From Porphyridium purpureum (taxonomy: Eukaryota; Rhodophyta; Bangiophyceae; Porphyridiales; Porphyridiaceae), in assembly GCA_008690995.1 (NCBI GenBank), contig VRMN01000015.1:186001-250000 (forward strand): a stretch of DNA of 64,000 nt. Reading direction: 5' to 3'. Below the pieces are notes generated by a model, which worked only from the letters and a program-made list of their open reading frames with translations, did no database searches and had not been told where the DNA came from. Positions 9,056 to 20,319 of the stretch are shown here, piece by piece; the first letter of the stretch is position 1; each line of letters opens with the position of its first letter. Position numbers and translations under genes: made by a program.

Positions 9056-11290
9056 TTGGAAGGTCTTTTTTTGTTTTCTTTTTTGTATGATCACTGGATG
9101 ACTCTTCTCAAAAGCAATAACTTTGCAAGTTTGTGCAGCGATGAGTGCTGCGCTTTAGATGATGCAGCTCTCGAAGCTCATTTCGCTGTCCGATCGCCTG
9201 AGCGCGCACATGAATTTCTTCGCAAGGTCCGTCTTCGTGTTCAATGTGAATATCAGTCTTTATCCATCATCGACCTGTTCGCTATTGCTACTCGATATCT
9301 GAATGTCACGACAGATCCCAACGACATTTTACCAATGCTCCTGGTATTCGGAACCATTCCTAGGATCGCGGTTTATCTTGGCATTGCTCAGCATGATTGG
9401 TGAGAACTGCAGGAGACGAGACTCTGTGCCAAATATATCGCAAGAAATCAATACTGGAAAAAGTTTTGGACGAATCTAGCTTTCTCGTGCAAGATATTAT
9501 TGATTATCACCGTTTCCACGGCAGGATGACCCAGTTCGTCCTGGATTCGGCGTTCTTGTGCGCTACGAACGTGCATACGAGTACGCTGGGCCATGTTTTT
9601 CTTGCTTCCATAGACGGCACGGACGTGTAGGTTGCAATACCCAGCCAGATCCCTGGTCATGGCGGTCGCGTACATTTGATAAAATACCATATTGCCAATA
9701 TCAAACTGTATCGTTCTACAAGTACGACGAACTCTGTCCCTAAAAGTGACGCGCCATTTACCGCTGCGCCAGCTTTATGCACGGAAAATGATAAGGACAA
9801 TTTCATGACATCTCGCCGGAAGGAAAGTGCAGGCTTGATTGATCAAAGAACTTTCATTCGATGCTCACAGCCTCCACGAGGTGCAACTGTGCCTAAAGTA
9901 CGATTTGTCGACACCATTTAACAAGACGGCAATGAAAAATCTCGACTAGTTGTATAAGGCTAGCGTTTCGCACATCGTCACGGGACAAAAACTGCTCTTT
10001 GTGCGCCAGCTCTTTCGCAATTGATGTTTTGTGGTCTCGTCTCGGTTGCAATCATCCGCCAAGAAACGTGAAGGTATCGAGTTCTAGCGCAGGAGTATGT
10101 GAAGAGCGGCTCTGATCTACATCGACTAGTATATGTACGACTGTCTCCGGATTAATTGCGCCTGTTCCAGCTTACCGGTAAACCAGATTTGGTTCGGACA
10201 CAATATCTTCTGGTGCGACGAGCGTTGTAAGGTCTTCGCGACAGTGGTACCGTTAGGACTGCGACCTCACGTAGGTATCTTAAGGACCACGGTTCTAGAC
10301 GCGCTGCTCCGGATCTGCATCCATACCGACTTCTCGCGCAAAATGCACCGCCTCATGGAGCACTGGGTGGACTCGTCGATGAGGTGATCGGTTTTGGTCA
10401 TACCATGTTCTGTGGACGAGAAGGACGGGTCGCAAACACCTCTAAACACAAAGGTTTGCACCAAACACCATTCCCTTCCTACGGATATGCAGTAATACAG
10501 CATCAACAAGAGAAAGCAGTAAAGATCCATCATACTGCCTATGTGAAACAGTATCTTTCGAATCTCTGCCAACTTTCCGATTTCGAAAGCTTTCGTTCGC
10601 TGCAAGGCAAACTTGCCTATTTTGCGAATGGTACGCGACCCGACTTTCTCGGCAGCGCCAATATTCAATGACAAGTTAAAGCGACATACTTTGACGACAC
10701 TGCCACCAAGCGTCTTTCAAGAATCTCTTACTTCGTCAATCGCCAAGGCCGCAAACTTTTATATCTCCCGCTCGACGCAAGCCGTCTTCATTTACGTGTC
10801 TATGCTAATGCCTCATGTGGCACACATCAGGACGGCGGATCACAACTGGGCATCGCCATCTTTCTGGGCGATCACACGGATCGAGGTCATTTCCTTCATG
10901 CCGTATCAAACCAGTCACGATACTTTGTCACATCTTTTCTGAGTGCAGAACTACTCGTATTATGCTAAGCATATGACCATACTCAAGCAATCCAAGCAGA
11001 ACTGCATGCTTTTCAAATTCACGCGAAGCTTGTGCTGTACACAGACTCAAAGCATATATTTGATGCACGAACGTATGGAACGACCTTGTTTGAAAAGTGC
11101 ATGATGGTACGGCTCATGTCACTCCGCGAAGGAGCCAAAGGCTTATCTATCACCGAACTTCTCCGCACCTCTGGCAATCGCAATACTGCCGATACACAAA
11201 CAGAATACAAACTGACTCGTCGACCTTGGACATTTGTGCAAGCGAAAGGTCGTCTCTTCGATACATGTGAGGAGCGTCTGTACTAAATTG
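9056..11290 (+). mobile_element. Ty1/copia pol fossil
   Basis: Old, heavily broken plus-strand remnant immediately after the gypsy fossil. The end of a copia integrase is seen near 9200-9400 (PMLLVFGTIPRI). The end of the reverse transcriptase lies near 10450-10680 (GKLAYFANGTRPDF). RNase H follows near 10790-11290 (YANASCG, SQLG, LYTDSKHIFD, NRNTAD). The RNase H type resembles copia elements known from fungi and algae. Repeat sequence at 11573-12060 is a candidate for its 3' terminal repeat. Confidence 0.65.
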
Positions 11291-11572
11291 ACGACAAGAA
11301 GAAACCCAGGTAGCAAGAAGAATGCTTTTATGTAACATCAATGCATGCTTATTTCTCCGCCATTGCTCCAAAAACAGAGTGAGTCAAATGTCAGAACCAC
11401 GTACCTCCAAGTGCATACATCCGACTGTCAGAACCCAATCAGCAACATCGAGGCGCATGGACAGAGCGTCTTTACCTTGGTGCCACTAAAGCTTGACCTA
11501 AAAGCGTCGACACGAGGTCTCCCAACAATGCTGTGGGCGGCTGGAAGCGCAACAACAGATATAATGTATAAT

Positions 11573-12060
11573 AGAGCGCGTCAGGTCTAAGGACCGTCGT
11601 CTTGACAGCAAAAAAGGATTCAATGATCGTGCGGAGATTCAAGTGAATGCATCCTTGCATTTGGAAGGCCGTGGCTACATGTCATGATTGACCTCCTCCA
11701 CTGCAACGATCTAACGACACTTTCCACTGTGATCCTACTGCACCCACAAACTCTGGTTGAAACCGGGCTCTATATTTATTCTCAGGGCGTATAAACGGCA
11801 GAGTGGTGCTAGAGCTAGGGCTAGGATAAATATATGAGGGCCCCCGCAAACGGTGGCCAGAGAAGAGTAAAACGGAGGGCAGACGGGGTCAGTGGAATTG
11901 GGGCTATGTTCTCTTTCGACGGAGCTGAGGAAGAAGGGCGGACGTAAGGGCTGGGGCAGCCTATTGCGCGGCATGTAGAAATGAGTCATCGAGAGGGATT
12001 CCGAGCCGGCTGCCTTGTTCAGCTCCCGTGCGCACTTGTGCACTCTTTGGAGCACAACAC
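11573..12060 (+). repeat. Dispersed LTR-like repeat R2, copy 1
   Basis: Colinear with the reverse complement of 34080-34290. Shared blocks are GCGCGTCAGGTCT, GAAGGCCGTGGCT, GAGTCATCG and a GTGCGCAC/GTGCACTC end. This copy carries ~270 bp extra in the middle that shares GGTGGCCAGA and GCGCGGCATG with 28807-28925. It contains a TATA-like run and a GCN4/AP-1-type TGAGTCATC. It lies just downstream of a copia pol fossil. Confidence 0.5.
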
Positions 12061-12522
12061 GCGAAGTTCGCTGTAAAAGCAGCGACCTAGCTCGGTAGGA
12101 TCGACACTCAGGATTTGCACATGGAGCGGAATGTTTTCCTGTACTTTGTCTTCTCCTCCTGATTAGCTACTCCTCACTTGTACAACCTCGTCTAGCACTG
12201 CTGATTTCAAAGAAGTTCCTCTCGAGAGGCTGACCGTCATATCCGCAGTGTCTAGCAAGTTATTAAGCTGGGTTTCGCGAAAGGACGCGGGTTCGAAGCA
12301 GTGGCGATTTCAAAGGCGCGCTCATAGGGTCGCTGCGCCTGAAAGAGGAGCCGCGGCACGGGCGCGAATAGCCGAACCTTTGCAGCACGCGCAAACATAA
12401 AAGGTGGCAGCTCTCGAGTCGTTCAGTCCGAAGCGGAAGAAATAGTGTAGATAAGTTAAGAAAATTAAGATTTGCTGCGGGTAAAACGCCTTGAGTTTTT
12501 CCTCCCTCTTTCCTCCACTCCG

Positions 12523-12542
12523 GGTACAGTTTAATCTGTACC
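12523..12542. promoter_or_regulatory. GGTACAG-N6-CTGTACC palindrome
   Basis: Perfect 7+6+7 inverted repeat just left of repeat copy B (12561). No host gene starts within 1.8 kb, so this is an orphan or mobile copy of the recurrent element. Confidence 0.5.
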
Positions 12543-12560
12543 TGGGTTTTGCTGCCAATT

Positions 12561-12935
12561 ACCGTCACGCAGCAATTCTTCCTTCTCAAAGGTTCTTCTT
12601 CTTCTTCAATTGACGGTTGCTCTCTTTTTACTTTTTTCCAATCTAGCCATCATACATGACACTTTATAGAATGCCGACTTCGCTCGAGGAAAAAACCCGC
12701 AGGTTTGAAAAACCTCTGCTTGTCGGCCACTTCACGACCATTTAACCGGTCGTGCAACAAAAGGATTCCATAAAAAACTTGTAAAATCAATTATGCTGCC
12801 CATTTAGGGGTAGCGTTGGCCAAGGGGCGCCGCGTCCTGTTTCTTATCGGTACTTGGTGTCGCGCCCTCTTTCTTGTCAGCACTTGGCGCAGCTCGTCTT
12901 GAGCCACCTGCTTTGACCGTGCATGCGACCGTGCA
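12561..12935. repeat. Diverged ~350 bp direct repeat, copy B
   Basis: Partner of 5395-5735 in the same orientation, 7.2 kb apart, with a local tandem duplication around the CCTCTTTCTTGTCAG motif. Confidence 0.6.
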
Positions 12936-14378
12936 TGCGACCGTGCACATTGGCAAGGTAAAAGAGTTTTACGCTGAAAGCCATCGTTCTTAAATTTCCG
13001 CTGTAAACGGACATTTAGGACAGGACAAACGGACCATCGCGATCACCACTTCGTCCAGCAGTAACCAAGCATAACGACAAGCATGCACGTATTTAATGAT
13101 GCAGAGAAGGCTGCGGAGAAGACACGTCGTGGATGAAGGGGAAGTGGAAAGTCTATGAGACTCCCTGTCCGTAAGCCGCGATTTAGAAAGTGAGTCGCAG
13201 TCGAGGAAATGAGCCACGGCTGTGGCTGTAAGCCACAGGTAACACTTTCTGCCGCATGTAAGGGGCTTCTGCCGTGGTCGGGAACAAACCAACTATATGG
13301 CAACCTCTATGACGCCTTGCTACTCTTTAGCTCGGCAAACAATTTAGACTGGATGTTTTCCGCCGGGTCAATTCCTGACGCCCTCGTAATCGCTAGTCGC
13401 TCTCGACAAGCGGTGTCTTTTTCATTTATTTTCTTACCACGTAATTCTTGCACGAGGTGGTCACTGTGCGCCCGGCTGCTGTGTATTGATGCCCGCAGAC
13501 GTGAACGAGCCCATGCGGCCCGAAACGCGCCCGCGTCTGGCGAAAGCGCACGTACGACACGACTTACCTCTTGGCACCCTCTGCCTTGGTAAACAAGTGT
13601 TCGGTCACTGACAGTTCTGGTCGGCTTTTATAACACACTTCCTTCTTGAAATTGCAGTTCTTGTTAGAAGATGCAAATGTAAACGCTATTTCTGTTGCGG
13701 TCCCGCAATAAAGGATGAAAGTCAAGGCCCCGCAAGGATTCGCACGCTACGCGAGAGTACCTGTCCGTAAACAATCTCTTCAAGGGCACTCCTACCAACT
13801 CCCTGCAATTCACAATCAGCAGCAACCCCTACCCGAGCGGCTGAATCCAAAACTTGCTAACGCGAGTTTCGTTGCCAAAGATCATTGCTGTTTTACTTTT
13901 GCAGTCTATTGATCCTAGTTTAACAACAGGGCCTTTGATAGGCCAGTTCTATTGCTCCAATTACCCCTCGAGGAAGACTGCCTAGCAAGAATTTGCCGCC
14001 GCGCGCCCCGTCACAAGTCCGCTCTTACGTGTCCGTCCCGTCTGCATAGCGCAAGCGAGCCCGCGACCATTCGACTTCAGCAGCGGCCCCACCCGTTTAG
14101 ACCTAGACCCTTCCAGGCAACATGCGTTTCCGCTGGGTCATGACGGCTCTCGTGCCGTCGCCCGCTTGTGCAGCCCACGTCAAGCTGTCCTGCAACATCG
14201 TGTCCGAACGCTGCACAACAAACCGCCACTTCCGGTGATTCCTTATGGAGTAAGGACATCGCGACGAAAAAGGTGGGCCGTACGAAAAAGGAGGCCGCAA
14301 AGTTACTTGCGTATGGTGAGGAGTGACGACGGCAGGGAAAAACGTGGGGTTTGTCGGGGGCGGCGTGAGAAGGACGGG
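12936..14378. other. Non-genic spacer and promoter of the SPT small-subunit gene
   Basis: I find no recognisable protein on either strand. The last ~70 bp before the next ATG are purine-rich, as for other genes here. Confidence 0.4.
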
Positions 14379-14696
14379 ATGGCGCACGCGCAAGACGGGG
14401 AGCCGCAACTGGTGTTTGAGCCGCACCACAAGCGCGCATGGCGGGAGACGCTGGAGCGCGACCTCAAGGTGGAGGTGCTGCGCGGCACGCCAGGGCTCAG
14501 CTGGTGGGAGTACGCCGTGGGCATGCTCCAGCTGCTCTACTTCCGCTGGTCTGTCGCAACGGCCATTTTCATGTTGTATCCGCGCGAGGTCGTGGTCGTC
14601 AACTCGATCTACCTGTGCGTCCTCTTGGCGTCGCTCTACGCCCTGGGCCGCTCCATCGCCGCTTACTTCGCCGCCCGGACTTTCGCCGCGGGATGA
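14379..14696 (+). CDS. Serine palmitoyltransferase small subunit-like membrane protein (ssSPT)
   Basis: A 105-residue protein with two hydrophobic segments. The first and its flank (YFRWSVATAIFMLYPREVVV, then VNSIYLCVLLASLYALG) align with the conserved core of ssSPT proteins, in which Y-x3-(L/V)-x-T-A-x-(Y/F)-M-L-x-P-x-E is followed by F-N-S. These small ER subunits bind the LCB1/LCB2 heterodimer, stimulate condensation of serine with palmitoyl-CoA and tune acyl-CoA choice in sphingolipid synthesis. The N-terminal ~45 residues are polar and charged, longer than in animal ssSPTs (~70 aa). The ATG at 14379 was chosen because the preceding DNA is purine-rich leader; in-frame ATGs upstream would encode only basic, low-complexity residues. 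Recognition rests on one motif and the topology, so this is a good but not certain assignment. Confidence 0.62.
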   Translation: MAHAQDGEPQLVFEPHHKRAWRETLERDLKVEVLRGTPGLSWWEYAVGMLQLLYFRWSVATAIFMLYPREVVVVNSIYLCVLLASLYALGRSIAAYFAARTFAAG

Positions 14697-14869
14697 GGCG
14701 CGTGCATAATGCGTGGTCAGCGAGAAGAAAGCATTGCTGCGCGCAGTCTGGATCCAGAGCGTTCCTGCTCGGCTCCGAAAGAAGGAAGACCGATAAACTG
14801 CTTCATGTCATGTGACAGCACGCGGAGGCAGTTCAGTGCGAGCATGCTCGCCCAAGCTCCACATGCAAG

Positions 14870-15710
14870 TGGTCCGGCTCTGACGATGGGGACAGGGAGA
14901 CGCCAGGCACGGGCGGCACGAGGAAGAGGAGGCGCCGCTCCTGGGTGCACGAGTACTTCCAGCAGGATGAAAGGACCGCGGACTGGATTTGCAGACTGTG
15001 CATGGACCTCCAGGCGCGCGGCGAGGAAATCCATGACACCAAGGTCGCGCGGTACGCCGCCACCACCAGCACGTCGTCCATGGCGAGGCACCTGATATGC
15101 AAGCACAAAGTGTCCGGGCCGAACGGCGCCCCAGCCAGGTGGGCACAGTACATGATGGACGAGCCGCACCAGGAGCGCGTGGCCGTCGTGATTGCTGCCG
15201 GCTCGGCCGGAGCGGCGCCGGGTGCTGCCACAGCGCCGTCGTCGGCTGAGGACGGCAGTGGGCTGATTCAGGTCGTGACAGAAAGATCTGCAGCGACCAC
15301 ATTTCCTACGCACCCCGCCGAGACGCGCGCCCTTACCATGCCGCCACTGCCCAAGCCGCCCGTCATTCCAAAAGTGCCGCTCAAAATTGCGAAGCAAAAA
15401 CGGCCGCCGTTTGACGCGTCCGCAGGTGCGTTGCTGGTGATTGACGTGCAGAACTACTGCGCGGCGCCCGGTCGCGGGCTGAACGCGGGCAAGACAGCGG
15501 AAAATGATCCGTATTGGTTCCAGGCCATCGACAACATGAACGCGAATATTCGAGAGTTGTTGAGTGCGTTTAGGAAAAAGAAGTGCGAGGTGATTTATAC
15601 GGTGATCGAGAGTCTGACCAAGGACGGGCGCGACATGTCGCTCGACTACAAGCTGTCCGGCTTCCATGTTCCGCCAGGCAGCTCGGACGTGGAGATCCTG
15701 GTGGAGTGTC
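14870..15710 (+). pseudogene. Truncated duplicate of the BED-isochorismatase gene
   Basis: About 840 bp nearly identical to the middle of the gene at 18820-20145, in the opposite orientation. The open frame ends at 15769. Protein identity is essentially complete from the BED finger to the first half of the hydrolase domain, with only a few, mostly silent, nucleotide differences, so the copy is recent or kept alike by gene conversion. It lacks the acidic N-terminus with its start codon, and it ends before the catalytic lysine and cysteine, running into ~20 unrelated residues. It has no obvious promoter or ATG at the expected position and is most likely non-functional as an enzyme. A BED-only DNA-binding product remains a formal possibility. 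Confidence 0.75.
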
Positions 15711-16079
15711 GCCCATGGCGCGAAACACCGAGGCGCGACCTGAACTTGGCACTGCAGCGCGACTCGTGAAAGCGAAACTGGGACAAGATCTTCTCGGGCA
15801 CAGTGCTGCTTGCGCATTTTCGCTGGTCGGACATGACAACGGCGTTTGTATTATATTCCTGCTAGATGGTGGTGGACTATTCGATCTACGTGTGGGTCTC
15901 GATGGGGTTACTCTTTTTGAATCGCGCGGTCCATCTTTGAATTCTTTGCTGTCCGATTTCGCGTGACTGAATGATATTTCGTATCTGGCCATGCGCAAGG
16001 GGACAAATATTTGAGAGCGGCATTGATTCAGCGGTTTGCCGCGCGGCTTTGCGAAAAAGCGTCTTCGCACCTCTTTTTC
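15711..16079. other. Short spacer between the truncated duplicate and the monooxygenase 3' end
   Basis: Sequence after the duplication breakpoint is unrelated to the parent gene. It holds the 3' region of the minus-strand monooxygenase; nothing else is recognised. Confidence 0.4.
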
Positions 16080-17384
16080 TTACGTCGTGGCACGCGGAGG
16101 TCCTCCTGAGTGCGCCTGTGAGCCCCAGCTCCACATCCAAGGAACCACCGCTTGAGGTCGATCCAAGAACTCGTACTTGTCGTTGTAGAAAGAGGTGCTT
16201 GTTCCTCGCCATTCCGCGCCACTTTTGAAGGACGCGATCTGGATTTGGGCTGTACGCTTCAAGCGCTCGGTTTCGTACGCACGCAAACACTCCTGCACGA
16301 GGTGCGAATTATCAGGACTCGCGTTTACAAGCATTTGCGAGAGAACTGCGGCGTCTTCTAGGGCAAGGCACGCACCCTGACCATACGAAGGAAGCACGGC
16401 GTGCATCGAATCGCCCAGAAGCGTGGCTTGTGGGAACGTGCCTGTCCAAGACGCTTCAAAGGTTGGTTTTCGTGACAGGTTTCGGCTCACATACAAATCC
16501 CCTGGTGCCGTTGCATGTAGTAACGTGCGCATCATCTGCTTGTCCGAGTCCGAACCCGTAATGAGCGCTACAAGTGCATCGCGCGCGGCTGCATCGGAGC
16601 ACTCCTCAGGCACTTTCCATACCTCAGTGCCGAGCTTCTTGAGCAGGAGGTCGTGGTCCATTACAATCGCCCAGTACATCTGATCCTGCCCCACATCCAT
16701 GAAGGCAACAGAAAGCCCATCCTCACCGACGAGTCTCTTGATCACTGCCGCGCCCTCGGGGCAATATGTTGCCAGCTGTGGGTGCGCGCGTGAGCTGATA
16801 ACGGCGCGGAAAACCACACGCCCGGCGTCGATAATATCATCCGAAAGTTCCGATCTGTTGGCCATCGCAGGGGATCGCGGTTCAAGCAAAGCACGGGTAG
16901 AGCTTCGGATGCCGTCAGCACCAACCAGCAGATCCACTTCTACAATTTGTTGTGCGCTCCTACCTGCCTTTCCTTCAAACCTGACCTTGCACTTGCCGTC
17001 GTTACCGCCTTCAATGCCTGTAATGGCCCGGTCATAGACTACGCGACCAGCCGGCACGCGCTGCAAGAGCGCATCACGCAAGTCTCTCCAGGCCACCATA
17101 ACTGCACGCGCGTCTTCCGGAAACTGTTGTGGTACGGTGCGCTCGCCCACGAGCACTACTTTCTGCTCCGCACCGACTGCTTTTCCGTCCTTCTCCAACT
17201 CAACTTGCAATTGCCGCAGTGCGCGAATACCGTTCGGCCACAGCACCATCCCGGTGCCACTCTCTGCCGGCCCACGCCGGCGCTCATACACACGCACATC
17301 GAACTTGTCCGGATGCCGACACAACGACGAGGCCAGAGCCAGTCCACCAATACCACCGCCCACGACCGCTACCTTCAACAACAT
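16080..17384 (-). CDS. FAD-dependent monooxygenase (PHBH/zeaxanthin-epoxidase-like fold)
   Basis: A 434-residue flavoprotein monooxygenase. The dinucleotide-binding motif VAVVGGGIGGLALA sits at residues 5-18, GADGIRSSTR marks the middle motif, and GDSMHAVLPSYGQGACLALEDA (given in two parts: GDSMHAVLPS, YGQGACLALED) at ~325-346 is the second FAD-contact motif. The class uses NAD(P)H and O2 to hydroxylate or epoxidise aromatic, terpenoid or carotenoid substrates. Kynurenine 3-monooxygenase- and zeaxanthin-epoxidase-like proteins share the fold, and the substrate cannot be told from sequence. ATG at 17384 places the glycine motif at the very N-terminus, so no transit peptide or membrane anchor is visible and a cytosolic location is likely. 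The gene lies in the loop between the two inverted copies of the BED-isochorismatase sequence. Confidence 0.82.
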   Translation of the reverse strand: MLLKVAVVGGGIGGLALASSLCRHPDKFDVRVYERRRGPAESGTGMVLWPNGIRALRQLQVELEKDGKAVGAEQKVVLVGERTVPQQFPEDARAVMVAWRDLRDALLQRVPAGRVVYDRAITGIEGGNDGKCKVRFEGKAGRSAQQIVEVDLLVGADGIRSSTRALLEPRSPAMANRSELSDDIIDAGRVVFRAVISSRAHPQLATYCPEGAAVIKRLVGEDGLSVAFMDVGQDQMYWAIVMDHDLLLKKLGTEVWKVPEECSDAAARDALVALITGSDSDKQMMRTLLHATAPGDLYVSRNLSRKPTFEASWTGTFPQATLLGDSMHAVLPSYGQGACLALEDAAVLSQMLVNASPDNSHLVQECLRAYETERLKRTAQIQIASFKSGAEWRGTSTSFYNDKYEFLDRPQAVVPWMWSWGSQAHSGGPPRATT

Positions 17385-18615
17385 GATCAACCACGTGCCT
17401 GACCGCAGGAAACGCTCACTGGTGTTTGATACGTCGCTACGGAAGATCCAACGCTGCGCCGCATTCGCGAGCGCACGCCGCTCTTGTCGAGATGCTCCCT
17501 TACAGAGACCGCTATTTGCTGTGTGAGCAAGCTGGAGTCACTTGTGTAAAATTACCTCGGCTGTTCAGAGCGCGTTGGAAGCAGCTCTTGCATCCGTAAA
17601 AATACGTCGGAGCGAGATGCCAACCGCACATTGAATTCGCATGTGTGCAGATTCTAGATGAATCTCGTACACTTCTATGGCATCGTTCTGCAGTTCTCAC
17701 TCGCCCGCCACGTGCATCTACATAGCAGCCTGCGCTCTACATGTAGTCCGAGGCCTCGCTCGAGAAAAAGAAAGGAATAAGGCAACAAAGTCGATGAAGA
17801 AAGTCTTCTTTTTCTGAATGACCGAGTCGACCATCTATCCACACTCCTGCTCAACTTCATCCGAGACAGGCAAAGGAAACAGGTCTCTCGGATTGCGTCG
17901 TCGTCCCTCGCAGCCGCACGTCCGACAGCGGACGAACAGAGTCCTTGTTCATATGGCGAAGAAGACGAGAGGTACCCGACTGGGCAAGGTTTCGTGATAA
18001 ATGTTCACTCGCAGCCACGGAGCCGTCCAAGGCGGAGAAATTGAGCCAAGCACCTCTGGCTTCTGGATGAAGCCGTGTGCTGAATTCCGGAGTCGGCGTC
18101 GCCAGATTGAGCAGGTTTCCGGAATCGTAGACTTTCCGTTCCCTAAGTTGGCAACCCGAGACGAACGGAGACGAACATTTTAGTGCCTTGCGACCCAATA
18201 AGCACTCCTCGCAAGCAGCCGCAAGTGACATGTGGCAGCAATGCGTCCAGAATCTTCACCTGTCGCGCCGCACCCCTCCGAAAGAAGCAAATATCACAGA
18301 GACATTGCAAACTGCCTGATGAGCAAACCTCCCTGACCAAGATTGTACGTGAGGGCCTCACGTGAAGAATGTAAACGGCTCGCGAAGCGTTCTGGATGAG
18401 AAAAAGTGTCTGACAGCCGAAGCTCACGAGCTGCTTATGTCATTTTCGTCGTGACGGGTCCCACAATTGATGCGCATCTGGTCGTTTTTCGAATCTTTCC
18501 CAGCACGCTCCAGAAGATAAGGCGACTCACCTGCCGCTTCACAAGGATGCGTGTTCTTCCCAGGAACCGGCTCTTTGTTCGCAGTCTTTCAAGCCGCATC
18601 TGGGTAGAAGTACGT

Positions 18616-18654
<39 letters not shown>

Positions 18655-18819
18655 AGAGAGAGAGAGTGTGTTTAAGCGTACGAGTATCAGTCCATATTTA
18701 GATCGACATCGCCGGAGCGTAATTTAGTCCGGCCTGCTTTTCGATACTTTCTCACTAGCTTTTCGTCATGGGTTAGGAACGCCGCAGGTGTCTGCGGATC
18801 ACCTGAGCAGCTGCTCCCT
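17385..18819. other. Intergenic region with a microsatellite
   Basis: It holds the monooxygenase promoter and the 3' flank of the BED-isochorismatase gene. No ORF with recognisable similarity is present. A TG run and an AG run lie at 18613-18668. Confidence 0.4.
18613..18651 (+). repeat. (TG)n microsatellite followed by a short (AG)n run
   Basis: About 18 nearly perfect TG units, then AG units to 18668. A (CA)n run flanks the other side of the neighbouring gene (20297-20319). Confidence 0.9.
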
Positions 18820-20145
18820 TCAGGACTCGAGCTGCTCCAAAAGCTCGGCGGTTGTGCACACTTGGCCAAAGCCTCGGAGAGTGTTCTCGGCGGCCGCCTG
18901 CTTCGACTTGGAGTGCGCAGCCGTAGCGTCTGCGACGAGCGTGCAGTAATAACCGCGATCAGCGGCATCTCGCATTATACCCTCCACGCACTGGTTGGTG
19001 ACCACACCGGTCAGTGCAAGGTGCGAAACACCCAGGTTCCGAAGCACATAATCAATGTTTGTCGAGTTGAAGGCACTGTGAGACGTCTTGCGAAGCACCA
19101 GCTCGTCGTCGATCGGCGCAACACTCGCCAGGATCTCCGCGTCCGAGCTGCCTGGCGGAACATGGAAGCCGGACAGCTTGTAGTCGAGCGACATGTCGCG
19201 CCCGTCCTTGGTCAGACTCTCGATCACCGTGTAAATCACCTCGCACTTCTTTTTCCTAAACGCACTCAACAACTCTCGAATATTCGCGTTCATGTTGTCG
19301 ATGGCCTGGAACCAATACGGATCATTTTCTGCTGTCTTGCCCGCGTTCAGCCCGCGACCGGGCGCCGCGCAGTAGTTCTGCACGTCAATCACCAGCAACG
19401 CACCTGCGGACGCGTCAAACGGCGGCCGTTTTTGCTTCGCAATTTTGAGCGGCACTTTTGGAATGACGGGCGGCTTGGGCAGTGGCGGCATGGTAAGGGC
19501 GCGCGTCTCGGCGGGGTGCGTAGGAAATGTGGTCGCTGCAGATCTTTCTGTCACGACCTGAATCAGCCCACTGCCGTCCTCAGCCGACGACGGCGCTGTG
19601 GCAGCACCCGGCGCCGCTCCGGCCGAGCCGGCAGCAATCACGACGGCCACGCGCTCCTGGTGCGGCTCGTCCATCATGTACTGCGCCCACCTGGCTGGGG
19701 CGCCGTTCGGCCCGGACACTTTGTGCTTGCATATCAGGTGCCTCGCCATGGACGACGTGCTGGTGGTGGCGGCGTACCGCGCGACCTTGGTGTCATGGAT
19801 TTCCTCGCCGCGCGCCTGGAGGTCCATGCACAGTCTGCAAATCCAGTCCGCGGTCCTTTCATCCTGCTGGAAGTACTCGTGCACCCAGGAGCGGCGCCTC
19901 CTCTTCCTCGTGCCGCCCGTGCCTGGCGTCTCCTTGTCCATCTCGTCCGAGCCGGACATCTGCTGCGGATCGTCCTCCGCATCCCGGAGCTTTTCCTCCT
20001 TGTCCTTTGCGTCGTCCTGCGCAGCGCCGCCCTCCTGCTCCTCCTCCACGACCGGGCCCTCCTTCTTCATCCCCACTTCCTGCTCGCCACCAGACCCTTC
20101 CTCGCCCCCGTCGCCACCTCGACGACGCCCCTTCCTCTGAATCAT
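18820..20145 (-). CDS. BED-type zinc finger fused to an isochorismatase-family cysteine hydrolase
   Basis: A 441-residue fusion. Residues 1-80 are acidic and low in complexity. KRRRR (81-85) is a likely nuclear signal. A BED finger follows at 86-142: W87, C103-x2-C106 and H136-x4-H141 with the typical TSTSSMARHL string. After a Pro/Ala linker an isochorismatase-like hydrolase domain spans ~243-436, with D254 (LLVIDVQNY), K353 (VLRKTSHSAF) and C386 (GVVTNQCVE) as the catalytic triad. The string YKLSGFHVP and FNSTNIDYVLRN are typical of amidase-like members. The enzyme half looks intact, so it probably hydrolyses an amide or vinyl ether; substrate unknown. BED fingers bind DNA and usually derive from hAT transposases, so the pairing is unusual. 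A near-identical truncated copy lies 3.4 kb away in inverted orientation. Confidence 0.85.
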   Translation of the reverse strand: MIQRKGRRRGGDGGEEGSGGEQEVGMKKEGPVVEEEQEGGAAQDDAKDKEEKLRDAEDDPQQMSGSDEMDKETPGTGGTRKRRRRSWVHEYFQQDERTADWICRLCMDLQARGEEIHDTKVARYAATTSTSSMARHLICKHKVSGPNGAPARWAQYMMDEPHQERVAVVIAAGSAGAAPGAATAPSSAEDGSGLIQVVTERSAATTFPTHPAETRALTMPPLPKPPVIPKVPLKIAKQKRPPFDASAGALLVIDVQNYCAAPGRGLNAGKTAENDPYWFQAIDNMNANIRELLSAFRKKKCEVIYTVIESLTKDGRDMSLDYKLSGFHVPPGSSDAEILASVAPIDDELVLRKTSHSAFNSTNIDYVLRNLGVSHLALTGVVTNQCVEGIMRDAADRGYYCTLVADATAAHSKSKQAAAENTLRGFGQVCTTAELLEQLES

Positions 20146-20296
20146 TGCGCCACAAGCCCGTCAATAAATACCCGACCGATACCCACTCGCACCTCTGCAC
20201 CCACCCACACACCCCCACACCGCACCGCCGAAACTCCTCTCCAACTCTGCAAGTATATCTCTCTGCGACAACTCGTCGACGCACGCCACATCCACT

Positions 20297-20319
20297 CACA
20301 CACACACACACACACACAC
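20297..20319 (+). repeat. (CA)n microsatellite
   Basis: About 11 CA units in the 5' flank of the BED-isochorismatase gene. Confidence 0.85.
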
